Shown here piece by piece: positions 1 to 6,192 of a DNA stretch of 6,192 nucleotides (position 1 is the first letter of the stretch; every line of letters begins with the position of its first letter). This DNA comes from Alphaproteobacteria bacterium (GTDB lineage Bacteria > Pseudomonadota > Alphaproteobacteria > ATCC43930 > CGMCC-115725), in the NCBI GenBank assembly GCA_030037055.1, contig JASHRZ010000603.1:1-6192 (forward strand), written 5' to 3'. Position numbers and translations under genes: made by a program. A model generated the notes under the pieces. It made no database searches and had not been told where the DNA came from. It saw only the letters and a list, made by a program, of their open reading frames with translations.

Positions 1-100
1 GGCACGCGATCCCTTGCATGGTCTTGGAGTGGAACTTGACCCAGAAGCGCTCGTTCCTGTCGTTGATGAAGCTGTAGGTGTGCGAGCCATAGCCGTTCAT
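1..100 (-). pseudogene. 5'-truncated catalase fragment, continues past left edge
   Basis: Read on the minus strand from an ATG at 100-98, the 33 visible residues begin MNGYGSHTYSFINDRNERFW and go on to VKFHSKTMQGIAC. This is the conserved internal block of haem catalases, which break down hydrogen peroxide; in full proteins it is normally preceded by Arg-His and lies near residue 200 of about 480. Upstream of the ATG (101-175) the frame stays open but encodes a Pro/Arg-rich stretch with no catalase character, so the N-terminal part carrying the catalytic His and Asn is absent. The usual aromatic residue of the FH-aromatic-KT motif is Ser here, which also suggests decay. A gene model starting at this ATG could not make an active catalase. 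The remainder lies outside the window, so whether the 3' part is intact is unknown. Confidence 0.62.
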
Positions 101-192
101 GTTTTGGCCCCGTGGTGGCGGAAGTCGCGGGAGCGCGGGCGGGATATTCGCGGATTTCGACCCCTGCGGTATCATCGTCCGTGGTCATTGTC

Positions 193-199
193 GAAAGGG
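193..199 (+). promoter_or_regulatory. Ribosome binding site fixing the start at 205
   Basis: GAAAGGG lies 5 bases before the ATG at 205. It is the best Shine-Dalgarno-like stretch near this gene and supports 205 over the in-frame GTG codons at 112 and 181. Confidence 0.5.
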
Positions 200-204
200 T
201 CGAC

Positions 205-657
205 ATGGGCTGGCTGTCTCGGCGCAAAGCGCCTCCCCGCACCAGCTTCCCGATCGGCGTCTACCGGCCCGACGGGCTCCTGGGCCTGGTCGAGGTCTCG
301 CCAAGCGACTATGCGCGGCTGGAGCGCCGCTACGAAGGGGAGAAGAACTATAACGCTCCCCCGGTCCCGTTCCTGGGTCACTCCTGGCGCGCGATGCTGC
401 AAGCCGCCTACGGCCAAATCTGCAAGATCGCCCTTTATATGGAGCTGACCGGCAAGCCGGAGGCCTACGCGATCGCGACAGAGACCCTGCAGTTCTGCAC
501 CGAGCAGCTGGGAAAGCCGGCCGAACAGAAAGCGGGCCTGGTCGTCTGGGACACGATGAACGGAAATGTCGTCCTCCAGACCGCAGAAACCGAAGAGGGC
601 GTGAGCATCGGCCTGTTCCTCACTTCCCGGTCGGTTCGCAGCTACAAGCGGGTGTGA
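205..657 (+). CDS. Conserved-looking hypothetical protein, 150 residues
   Basis: I do not recognise this protein. It is a soluble-looking 150-residue chain with no signal peptide or membrane segment. Residues 1-25 are basic and Pro-rich. Residues 59-105 look helical and contain two cysteines (73 and 98). Residues 111-145 (starting GLVVWDTMNGNVVLQTAETE) look like a run of beta strands. The frame can be extended to a GTG at 112, but the extra 31 residues are low-complexity and the ATG at 205 has a ribosome binding site 5 bases upstream. Codon use is GC-rich like the neighbours, and the balanced amino acid make-up supports a real gene. It ends 24 bases before the membrane methyltransferase gene and is probably co-transcribed with it, but that gives no clear functional clue. 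Confidence 0.75.
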   Translation: MGWLSRRKAPPRTSFPIGVYRPDGLLGLVEVSPSDYARLERRYEGEKNYNAPPVPFLGHSWRAMLQAAYGQICKIALYMELTGKPEAYAIATETLQFCTEQLGKPAEQKAGLVVWDTMNGNVVLQTAETEEGVSIGLFLTSRSVRSYKRV

Positions 658-681
658 GGCGGGGCTGGCGGGCGACAGGCG

Positions 682-1335
682 ATGACAGCGTTGCGGATGG
701 CCCTCGTCGTCGCCGGCACCGTCGCCTATGCCGGCCTCGCCGTCCTCGGCCGCGGCGGGCTTGCCGCTTTCTTCTCGGAGCCGCCGCTCGTCGTGCTCGC
801 GGCAGCGCTCGCGCTGATGGCTTTCGCATCGCTGTTCGCCGACGGAAACCTGAGGCCGGGGGTGCGCGAGGATCGCTCAAACCGCTGGGTCATCGCCGCC
901 TTTACGGTGATCGGGCTGCTGGACGCCTATCTGCCGGCCTATACGGACCGGAAGGGGTTCTGGACAATCGACGGCGACGGCGTTCGCTGGCTCGGCGTCG
1001 TGCTCTTCGCCGCCGGCGGCGCGCTGCGGATCTGGCCGGTCTTCGTCCTCGGCCAGCGCTTCAGCGGGCTGGTCGCCATCCAGCCAGGGCACAAGCTCGT
1101 CACCGGCGGCGTCTACGGCATCATCCGCCACCCCAGCTATCTCGGCCTGCTCGTCAACGCGCTGGGCTGGGGCCTGGCCTTTCGCTCGGCGGTCGGCGTG
1201 CTGCTCGCGGCGCTGCTCCTGCCGCCGCTCCTGGCGCGCATCCGCGCGGAGGAGAAGCTGCTCAGCGCCGCCTTCGGCGCCGAATACAAGGCCTACCGCG
1301 CCCGCACCTTCCGGCTCATTCCCGGACTCTATTAG
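682..1335 (+). CDS. Isoprenylcysteine carboxyl methyltransferase-family membrane methyltransferase
   Basis: The product is a 217-residue polytopic inner-membrane protein with about five hydrophobic segments (residues 6-30, 35-53, 69-86, 102-123 and 152-185). The family signature is clear: GGVYGIIRHPSYLG at 142-155, where the Arg-His-Pro sits at the S-adenosylmethionine site, then RIRAEEKLL at 186-194 with a paired Glu, and AEYKAYRARTFRLIPGLY at the C-terminus. Members use S-adenosylmethionine to methylate a lipid-embedded substrate. Bacterial members rarely have a known substrate, and bacteria mostly lack prenylated CAAX proteins, so the eukaryotic reaction should not be assumed. Related phospholipid N-methyltransferases share the fold. 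ATG 682 was chosen; ATG 697 is the alternative, and neither has a strong ribosome binding site. It likely shares a transcript with the preceding gene, 24 bases upstream. Confidence 0.9.
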   Translation: MTALRMALVVAGTVAYAGLAVLGRGGLAAFFSEPPLVVLAAALALMAFASLFADGNLRPGVREDRSNRWVIAAFTVIGLLDAYLPAYTDRKGFWTIDGDGVRWLGVVLFAAGGALRIWPVFVLGQRFSGLVAIQPGHKLVTGGVYGIIRHPSYLGLLVNALGWGLAFRSAVGVLLAALLLPPLLARIRAEEKLLSAAFGAEYKAYRARTFRLIPGLY

Positions 1336-1359
1336 CGCCGATCGAGCCGAGACGGCCGA

Positions 1360-1391
1360 CCGTCGACCCGCGGCGCAAGCGGACTCGACGG
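1360..1391. terminator. Possible bidirectional hairpin between convergent genes
   Basis: CCGTCGA at 1360-1366 pairs perfectly with TCGACGG at 1385-1391. Inside it CCGC at 1368-1371 can pair with GCGG at 1379-1382. The structure lies in the 73-base gap between two convergent stop codons, where a shared terminator is expected. There is no T-run on either side, so it is not a classic intrinsic terminator, and in DNA this GC-rich a short inverted repeat can arise by chance. Confidence 0.25.
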
Positions 1392-1408
1392 CTGCGGCGT
1401 TCCCGGCT

Positions 1409-3541
1409 TCACTTGGACTCGAGCGCGGTGACGCCGAGCCAGGGGCTGGGCGCGCCGACGGCGAGCCAATGGCGCGCGCGGTCCGCCATGACGCGCGCGG
1501 GGGCGACGGCGCCGGCGAGGCGGTCGAAGCGCTCGGCGGCGGCGGCAAACGCGCCGGCGCGATAGTCCTCGAGCGCCGCGGCGAACTCCACCATCGCCGC
1601 CCTCTCGACTCTGGGCGTCTCGCCGCGCAGGGCGAGCGGCTCGAAGATGGTGACGGCATCCGCCTTGCCGATGACCTGCACGCGATCGACCTCCAGCCAC
1701 TCGATTGCCTCGCGGCAGGCCTCGCGCACGGCGTCCGAGACGAGGATGGAGGTGCCGTAGATCTTGTTCGCGCTCTCCAGACGCGACGCCAGATTGACGA
1801 CGTCGCCCATGGCTGTGTAGTTGAACCGGCCACGCGATCCGATATTACCGACGAGAGCGCTTCCCGTCCCGATGCCGGCACGGCATCTGAGCCGCTTTCC
1901 GCCAAATACTTCCGCGGTCTCGTTGAGCCGGTCCAGGCGATCGCGGCAGAAGAGCGCTGCGCGCACGCCGTGAAGCGCATGATCGCGATCGTCCACCGGC
2001 GTGCCGAAGATCGCCACGATGGCGTCGCCGATATACTTGTCGACGAAGCCACCCTCGGATTCGATGATCGCCGTCATCTCGGAAAAATAGGAATTCATCA
2101 GCGCCACCAGCTCGCCCGGCGCCAGCCGCTCGGAGAGCGCGGTGAACTCCGCGATGTCGGAGAACATGACGGTGATGCTTCGCACCTCGCCGCCGAGGCG
2201 GGGAGGCTTGTCCTGCTCCAGCAGACGATCGACGAGCGCAGGCGGCAGGTAAAGGGCGAAGCTCGCCCGCAGCAGCCCCTTGTCGCGGTCCGTGACGACG
2301 AAGCGGTAGGCCAGCAGCAACATGTAGGCGAGGGCCGCCGCGATGGGCGGGGCCAGCAGCGGCAGCACCAGGCCGGCGCGAAAGGCGAGAGTTGCTGCCG
2401 CGACCCAGAGGACGACGAGGAGCGCCACGACGGAAACGGCCTTCGGCGGCGGCCAGATGAGCGATATCGCCGCGGCGACCAGCGCCAGCGCCACGACGAT
2501 CGCGAGGGTCGCCATCCCGGGCAGCTCGGCGAGCGCGTCGCCGAGCAGGAGATTGTCGACCGCTGTCGCGAATACATAGACGCCGGGAATGGAATCGCGC
2601 ACGACATCGCCGCGAAACAGCCCCTCGAGCGGCGGCAGGACGCAGCGTTCGGCCGAGCCGGCGCGCTCTGGCTGCGTGATGAGGCGCATCGAGGTGAGCT
2701 TGCGATCCTCGACGTCGAGCACGGCGCCGACCAGGACCACCTTGCCGGCAAAATGGGCACGGAAGAAATCGCCACGCCCCTCTCGAGCGCAGGCCACGAG
2801 ATCGGCAAGCGAGTATGTGGGGATGTTGTTCGCGCTTTCGAAATTCACCGTCAGACGATTGCGATCGGAGCCGGGAATGGCGTATCGGCCGAGCACCAGG
2901 CCGCCCTCCGGTCCGGCGACGGGCCGGGTCCCGGCGGCGCGAGCGGCGAGCTCGAGCGCCATCGAGTTTTCCCTCGTGCCGGGCGCGTCCTCCGCCGCCT
3001 CGGGCTCGAAGGTGAGCGGCACGTGGCGGATCACCTCGTCGTCGTCGCGAAACAGATTGACCGACCGAATGTTCCTTTCATTGCCGACGGCGAAGCTCTG
3101 GGCCGGAAACGGGTGGATCGGAAATTTCTGGTGCTGCACCTCGCCGAGGACGACCCGATCGGACTCCGCCGCGCGGTGCAGCGCCAGCAGAAAATTCCGG
3201 TCGAACCCGGGAACGAAACGGTCGATCGAGGTAGGAAAGATCACGTCGAAGCCGACGACCTTCGCATCGGCATCGACCAGCGCGTTCAGGACGTCGGCGA
3301 TCTCATGGGTCCAAAGCGCGTTCGGAATGCTGGTGAAGGGCGGCCGGCGATAGGTTTCCTCGTCGATGGCGATCACCGTGGCCGGCGAGCGCTCGGGATC
3401 CCAGGCGATCGGCGTCATCCGCTCGCGCAGCCAGAACAGCAGATCGATCGATGGGCCCGCCACAAGAGGCGTGACCAGCCCGACGGCGCCTCCGGCGATG
3501 AGGGCGATGGCAAAGCCGGCAATCCAGTCGCGGCGGCGCAT
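1409..3541 (-). CDS. CHASE2-domain class III adenylate cyclase, membrane sensor
   Basis: This 710-residue protein should make cAMP from ATP in response to an extracytoplasmic signal. An N-terminal hydrophobic segment (7-29) is followed by a CHASE2 sensor domain (about 30-335, with IAIDEETYRRPPFTSIPNAL near 58-77 and GKVVLVGAVLDVEDRK at 266-281), three membrane segments (about 344-363, 368-387, 390-413) and a cytoplasmic class III cyclase domain (about 452-636). The catalytic set looks complete: metal-binding Asp462 in FSDIAEFT and Asp506 in DKYIGDA, base-selecting Lys502 and Thr576 (YTAMGD), and transition-state Asn583 and Arg587 (VVNLASRLES). Thr at the second selecting position is typical of class IIIb adenylyl, not guanylyl, cyclases. 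Residues 645-695 form an Ala-rich helical tail resembling one TPR unit. The start at 3541 has no visible Shine-Dalgarno sequence; it follows the previous stop by 21 bases, so translation may be coupled. Confidence 0.95.
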   Translation of the reverse strand: MRRRDWIAGFAIALIAGGAVGLVTPLVAGPSIDLLFWLRERMTPIAWDPERSPATVIAIDEETYRRPPFTSIPNALWTHEIADVLNALVDADAKVVGFDVIFPTSIDRFVPGFDRNFLLALHRAAESDRVVLGEVQHQKFPIHPFPAQSFAVGNERNIRSVNLFRDDDEVIRHVPLTFEPEAAEDAPGTRENSMALELAARAAGTRPVAGPEGGLVLGRYAIPGSDRNRLTVNFESANNIPTYSLADLVACAREGRGDFFRAHFAGKVVLVGAVLDVEDRKLTSMRLITQPERAGSAERCVLPPLEGLFRGDVVRDSIPGVYVFATAVDNLLLGDALAELPGMATLAIVVALALVAAAISLIWPPPKAVSVVALLVVLWVAAATLAFRAGLVLPLLAPPIAAALAYMLLLAYRFVVTDRDKGLLRASFALYLPPALVDRLLEQDKPPRLGGEVRSITVMFSDIAEFTALSERLAPGELVALMNSYFSEMTAIIESEGGFVDKYIGDAIVAIFGTPVDDRDHALHGVRAALFCRDRLDRLNETAEVFGGKRLRCRAGIGTGSALVGNIGSRGRFNYTAMGDVVNLASRLESANKIYGTSILVSDAVREACREAIEWLEVDRVQVIGKADAVTIFEPLALRGETPRVERAAMVEFAAALEDYRAGAFAAAAERFDRLAGAVAPARVMADRARHWLAVGAPSPWLGVTALESK

Positions 3542-3562
3542 GATGTGGGGCGGAGGCCGGCG

Positions 3563-4360
3563 CTAGAAGCGAAGCAGCCGGCCTGCGAGCGGCGTCTTGC
3601 CGGGGCGCGCGTTGGAATCGACCTCGACGACCGCCGAATGCTCGCCCACCGTCACGCGGTAGACGCCGCCAGCAGCGAGCGCGCGGCCGTCCGCGGCGAA
3701 ATCGTAGAACCTGCCGGCCGTCAGCCGCGCCGGCGGTATCGCCACGTCAAATGCCTCGCCCGCGCGATCGAGACGTTCGACATGGATTGCGCGTTCGCTC
3801 CCGAGAGCGATGATCGGGCTTGCCCCATAGAGACGCCGCTCGATCACCAAATCGCCTGGCTGAAGGTTTGGTTTCGGTGCACCGCGGAAGACGACGACGC
3901 CGCTTTTTTCGGCCTCGGCGGGCGAGAACTTCAGGCGCTCGCCATCGCACCGGACGCGTTCGCGGGTCACATTGCTGCCCTCGATTACGCTCCGCTCGAC
4001 GCCGACGGTCACGGTTCCTGCGCCCTTGATCGTCTCGCGCTCGCAGGACTGCAGGTAATCGATCACCAGCCCCTCGCTCGGCCTGAGCGCGATAACCTGG
4101 CCAGCGAAGAGATAATCCATGAAGCCCACGCCCTGCGGCGCGCCGGTCAGCATTTCGACCAGCGCCACCGGCTCGGCCGCCACCGCCGGCGTCGCTCCGC
4201 CGATGGAACCGATTGACCACGGAGACACGGAGATCACGGAGAAGAAAAGAACGGCGCGCTTTCCTGCCTGCGCGAAGCCGGAGCGGCTTCGCTTCGGCGA
4301 AGGCAGGGCATGCCGAAATGCTGTTCTCCGCGTCATCCGTGTTTCCATGGTGAACCTCAT
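3563..4360 (-). CDS. Putative exported protein with FecR-like region; 5' end overlaps a repeat
   Basis: I do not recognise a named family. From the ATG at 4360 the product has 265 residues. A basic stretch (to about residue 35) is followed by a hydrophobic run AVLFFSVISVSP, then GGATPAVAAEP, where AVA before AEP resembles a signal peptidase I site; the signal would be unusually long, about 60 residues. The mature part is rich in beta strands. The section around FAGQVIALRPSEGLVIDYLQ followed by SCERETIKG resembles the FecR fold, in which a hydrophobic-Gly pattern precedes a Cys (weak assignment). Two cysteines (106 and 138) could form a disulfide in the periplasm. Residues 210-262 look like a second beta domain. 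Start choice is uncertain: 4402 (279 residues, weak ribosome site), 4360 (AAGG 6 bases upstream), 4348 (GAGG 6 bases upstream) and 4336 share the frame. It lies between the CHAT and cyclase genes. Confidence 0.8.
   Translation of the reverse strand: MRFTMETRMTRRTAFRHALPSPKRSRSGFAQAGKRAVLFFSVISVSPWSIGSIGGATPAVAAEPVALVEMLTGAPQGVGFMDYLFAGQVIALRPSEGLVIDYLQSCERETIKGAGTVTVGVERSVIEGSNVTRERVRCDGERLKFSPAEAEKSGVVVFRGAPKPNLQPGDLVIERRLYGASPIIALGSERAIHVERLDRAGEAFDVAIPPARLTAGRFYDFAADGRALAAGGVYRVTVGEHSAVVEVDSNARPGKTPLAGRLLRF
4213..4354. repeat. 142-base imperfect palindromic dispersed-repeat element
   Basis: The outer 31 bases at each end (4213-4243 and 4324-4354) are imperfect inverted copies. The left end is TTGACCACGGAGACACGGAG followed by ATCACGGAGAA; the complement of the right end is TTCACCATGGAAACACGGAT followed by GACGCGGAGAA, about 24 of 31 bases alike. 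The CACGGAGACACGGAG core is, from memory, a motif that recurs in dispersed intergenic repeats of several bacterial genomes, and its translations appear as odd tails of annotated proteins. No second copy is in this window, so dispersion here is inferred. There is no transposase gene; if mobile, it would need help from elsewhere. It covers the start region of the exported-protein gene and is read through in frame. Confidence 0.75.
4263..4307. repeat. Strong hairpin inside the repeat element
   Basis: CCTGCCT (4263-4269) pairs with AGGCAGG (4301-4307). Within it GCGAAGCCG (4272-4280) and CGGCTTCGC (4284-4292) form a perfect 9-bp stem with the loop GAG. On the minus-strand transcript this hairpin would lie inside the 5' coding part of the exported-protein gene, where it could hinder translation or attenuate transcription between the CHAT gene and the two genes after it. 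Confidence 0.7.
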
Positions 4361-4366
4361 AGATAG

Positions 4367-4370
4367 CCTT
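4367..4370 (-). promoter_or_regulatory. Candidate ribosome binding site for the exported-protein gene
   Basis: On the minus strand AAGG is followed by CTATCT and an ATG at 4360-4358, a normal 6-base spacing. A second candidate, GAGG at 4358-4355 followed by TTCACC, precedes the ATG at 4348. Both fit better than the sequence before the first ATG at 4402, so the annotated start is likely one of these two. Confidence 0.35.
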
Positions 4371-4417
4371 GCAACGAGGCCGAAAAATCTCACAGAGGTC
4401 ATGATCGTGCCCAGCCG

Positions 4418-6192
4418 TTAGCGGTTCGAGGCGATGGCGGCGCCGCCGTCGCCGACGACGCTGAAGGGCGCCCAGAAAATCGGATGCGCATAGGAGAACA
4501 CCGCGCGCCCGCTCGCGGCATCGAGCGCCCCCGGACCGTCGATCAAGGCCAGCTCCGCCTGCCGCAACGCCTCGGCGCGGGGCAGCGCCGGGTTCTCTGC
4601 CGCGCGGCGGAAGAGATCGCTGGTCAGGAAACGGGCCGAGGCGGTCTCCACCGGCCAGTTCGAGACCAAAAGCGCCCGCGCGCCGGCATAGAAGAAAGCC
4701 CGTCCGAGACCCGAGACCGCTTCGGCGCCGGCGCCGGCCCCCGCCGCGGTGTTGCAGGCCGACAGCACGACCCAGTCGGCGTTGAGCCTGAGGCCCAAGA
4801 TTTTGTCGACCGTCAGCAGGCCGTCGCCCTCGATCCCGGCGATCTTGGGCGCGCTCAGCGCGAGCGCCGGCTGCGTCAGGCCTTCGAGATCGCCGGGGAC
4901 GAGCCCATGGGTCGCGAACACGATGATGCGCCGGTCGGCGAGATTCATCGTCCGCACTGTCTTCTCGTTGGCAGCGGCGCCGAGAATCACGTCCTTGGCG
5001 ACATCGGCGTGAAGCACGAGCGCGATGCTGCGGACCTCGTCGGCGGTGTCGGGCAGGCGGGGGAGCTGGGAGAGATCGATGCCCTCGCCTGGCGGCGCCG
5101 CGCGGCGGACCAGCTTCACGCCACGACTTTGGAGCTGCGCGGTCGGCGCACCGCGGCTTTCGATCTCGCCGGCGCGCGCTTCTTTGGCCTGCTCCGCGTT
5201 GAACCAGGGATCGCCGAAGCCGATGAAGCTCTCGCGCCCACCCGGCGGCGGCAGCGAGCGCAAGGTCGCAAGCGAGCCCACCGAAGGCAGCTGCGCGACG
5301 GCGAGCTTGCGCAGCAGGAACGGCACCTCCTTGTAATTGGCGAAAGGCAGGGCGCCCTTGGGCGGCACGGCCGCCGGAGCGGTCACAAGCGCGCTCAACG
5401 GCAGCGCGCCCAACACGCGGTGCGGCACGATCATCAGGGTCTGAGCGCCGGACCAGCCGGCTTCGACCGGCTTCAGGACCCATTCATAGAGCCGGAAGGC
5501 TGCCGCCAGGTCGAATTCCGGAACATCGTCCAGCGTCGAGGCGTTGGGATCAACGGCACGGCGCAGCGTCGCCACCGCCCCAGCGATCTCTTTATAGGAG
5601 ACCTTCGTCGCGGCAAAGGCCGGTGTGCCGTGATCAGGCACCGCCCAGACGAAAATCCGGTCGTTGCCGAGGAAGGTCGCGATCATCGCTTCGCCCAGAC
5701 GCAGGCTCTGTTGGGCCTGCTCGATCGTCGCGGGCTTGGGTTCGACCAGATCGGCATAGGAAGCGAATTTGCCCTCGATCTCGCGGCGTATGCGGCTTCG
5801 CGCGGCATGCAGGCGATCGATCTCCCGTTGCAGCTTCTTCACCGCGCCCTCCTCCTGCGCGCCGGTCGGCTGCGCGAGCTGGGTCGCCAGCATGTTCTGC
5901 AAAGCGATGATCCGCTTCTGCGCATCCTGCTCGTGGCGCGCGAGATCGGCCAGCGCCGGATCCGACGCCGTGGCGCGCGCGGAGGATGCCGCCAGCGCAT
6001 GCTCCACCGTCTGGCTGCGCAGCGCATCGGCAATCGTGAACGTGTCGCCCGCGGCCGCCGCTCCGGCGGTGTCGGCCAGCAGTGCGAGATAGGCCTCGCC
6101 GATGATTCGCGTCTGTTGCTCGCGCCGAGCCGCGGAATCGCCGGTCTGGGCTTCGGAGGCGCGCGCGGAAGAGAGCAGGATCGGCATGGAAG
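4418..6192 (-). CDS. CHAT-domain cysteine peptidase, N-terminus beyond right edge
   Basis: The frame is open to the window edge, and the ATG at 6187 is probably internal: the codon before it is sense and no ribosome site can be seen. Counting from that ATG (589 residues), residues 20-145 are helical, with a likely coiled coil at about 80-140, as expected of the end of a TPR or helical N-terminal region. The CHAT domain, a caspase-like peptidase fold, covers about 230-582. The catalytic dyad is visible: His427 in VFATHGLVPGD (codon 4909-4907) and Cys478 in VVLSACNTAAGA (codon 4756-4754). Flanking family motifs are GDGLLTVDKILGL, GLGRAFFYAGARALLVSNWP and HPIFWAPFSVVGDG at the end. Activity is therefore plausible. 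The substrate is unknown. Whether it is cytoplasmic or exported depends on the unseen N-terminus. It is the upstream member of the putative operon, its stop lying 15 to 57 bases before the next gene depending on the start used. Confidence 0.95.
   Translation of the reverse strand, partial: SMPILLSSARASEAQTGDSAARREQQTRIIGEAYLALLADTAGAAAAGDTFTIADALRSQTVEHALAASSARATASDPALADLARHEQDAQKRIIALQNMLATQLAQPTGAQEEGAVKKLQREIDRLHAARSRIRREIEGKFASYADLVEPKPATIEQAQQSLRLGEAMIATFLGNDRIFVWAVPDHGTPAFAATKVSYKEIAGAVATLRRAVDPNASTLDDVPEFDLAAAFRLYEWVLKPVEAGWSGAQTLMIVPHRVLGALPLSALVTAPAAVPPKGALPFANYKEVPFLLRKLAVAQLPSVGSLATLRSLPPPGGRESFIGFGDPWFNAEQAKEARAGEIESRGAPTAQLQSRGVKLVRRAAPPGEGIDLSQLPRLPDTADEVRSIALVLHADVAKDVILGAAANEKTVRTMNLADRRIIVFATHGLVPGDLEGLTQPALALSAPKIAGIEGDGLLTVDKILGLRLNADWVVLSACNTAAGAGAGAEAVSGLGRAFFYAGARALLVSNWPVETASARFLTSDLFRRAAENPALPRAEALRQAELALIDGPGALDAASGRAVFSYAHPIFWAPFSVVGDGGAAIASNR

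Noticed and set aside
147..175. A possible promoter: TTCGCG and TATCAT with a 17-base spacer before the gene at 205
   Set aside because: The -35 matches the consensus at only three of six bases, and the -10 alone is not enough evidence in a GC-rich genome. A promoter is expected here but not shown.
112..204. An upstream GTG extension of the 150-residue gene
   Set aside because: The added residues are low-complexity and run almost to the catalase fragment, while the ATG at 205 has a ribosome binding site 5 bases upstream.
654..1565. A plus-strand open frame of 303 codons overlapping the methyltransferase gene in another frame
   Set aside because: The product is extremely Arg- and Ala-rich, and the overlapping frame encodes a clear ICMT-family protein.
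1469..4216. A plus-strand open frame of 915 codons opposite the cyclase and exported-protein genes
   Set aside because: It is antisense to two genes with clear domains and motifs. Its product is rich in Arg, Gly, Asp and His, as expected from the reverse reading of GC-biased codons, and has no recognisable motif.
4213..4354. The element as an insertion sequence or CRISPR repeat
   Set aside because: It has no room for a transposase, no target duplication that I could see at its ends, and only one copy is present, with no repeat-spacer pattern.
3747..5483. A minus-strand open frame of 578 codons spanning the CHAT and exported-protein genes in another frame
   Set aside because: Arg-rich shadow frame crossing two well-supported genes; no domain is visible.

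Overview
The window is GC-rich with strong codon bias and no tRNA, rRNA or CRISPR. The gene families and the dispersed repeat suggest an alphaproteobacterium, probably of the order Hyphomicrobiales (Rhizobiales). This placement is an inference from style and not from a marker gene.

Layout. Bases 1-100 (minus strand, running off the left edge) hold an internal piece of a catalase gene that has lost its 5' part. Two plus-strand genes follow, 24 bases apart and probably co-transcribed: an unrecognised 150-residue soluble protein (205-657) and a 217-residue integral-membrane methyltransferase of the isoprenylcysteine carboxyl methyltransferase type (682-1335). They converge on a three-gene minus-strand block across a 73-base gap holding an inverted repeat.

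The minus-strand block fills 1409-6192 and reads right to left. It starts with a CHAT-domain cysteine peptidase whose N-terminus lies beyond the right edge (4418-6192). Next comes a putative exported protein with a possible FecR-like domain (3563-about 4360), then a CHASE2-type membrane adenylate cyclase (1409-3541). Gaps are short (21 bases, and 15 to 57 depending on the start chosen for the middle gene), so it looks like one operon. A plausible reading is an envelope-sensing unit. The CHASE2 domain would face the periplasm and control cAMP synthesis in the cytoplasm. The exported protein could act as ligand or partner of the sensor, and the CHAT peptidase could act on one of them or on a separate target. 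The order and domains are visible in the sequence; the cooperation is inferred.

The most unusual local feature is a 142-base imperfect palindromic element (4213-4354) sitting in the 5' end of the middle gene. Read through in frame, it supplies basic and hydrophobic residues just before a signal-peptidase-like site, so the export signal of this protein seems to be partly built from a repeat.
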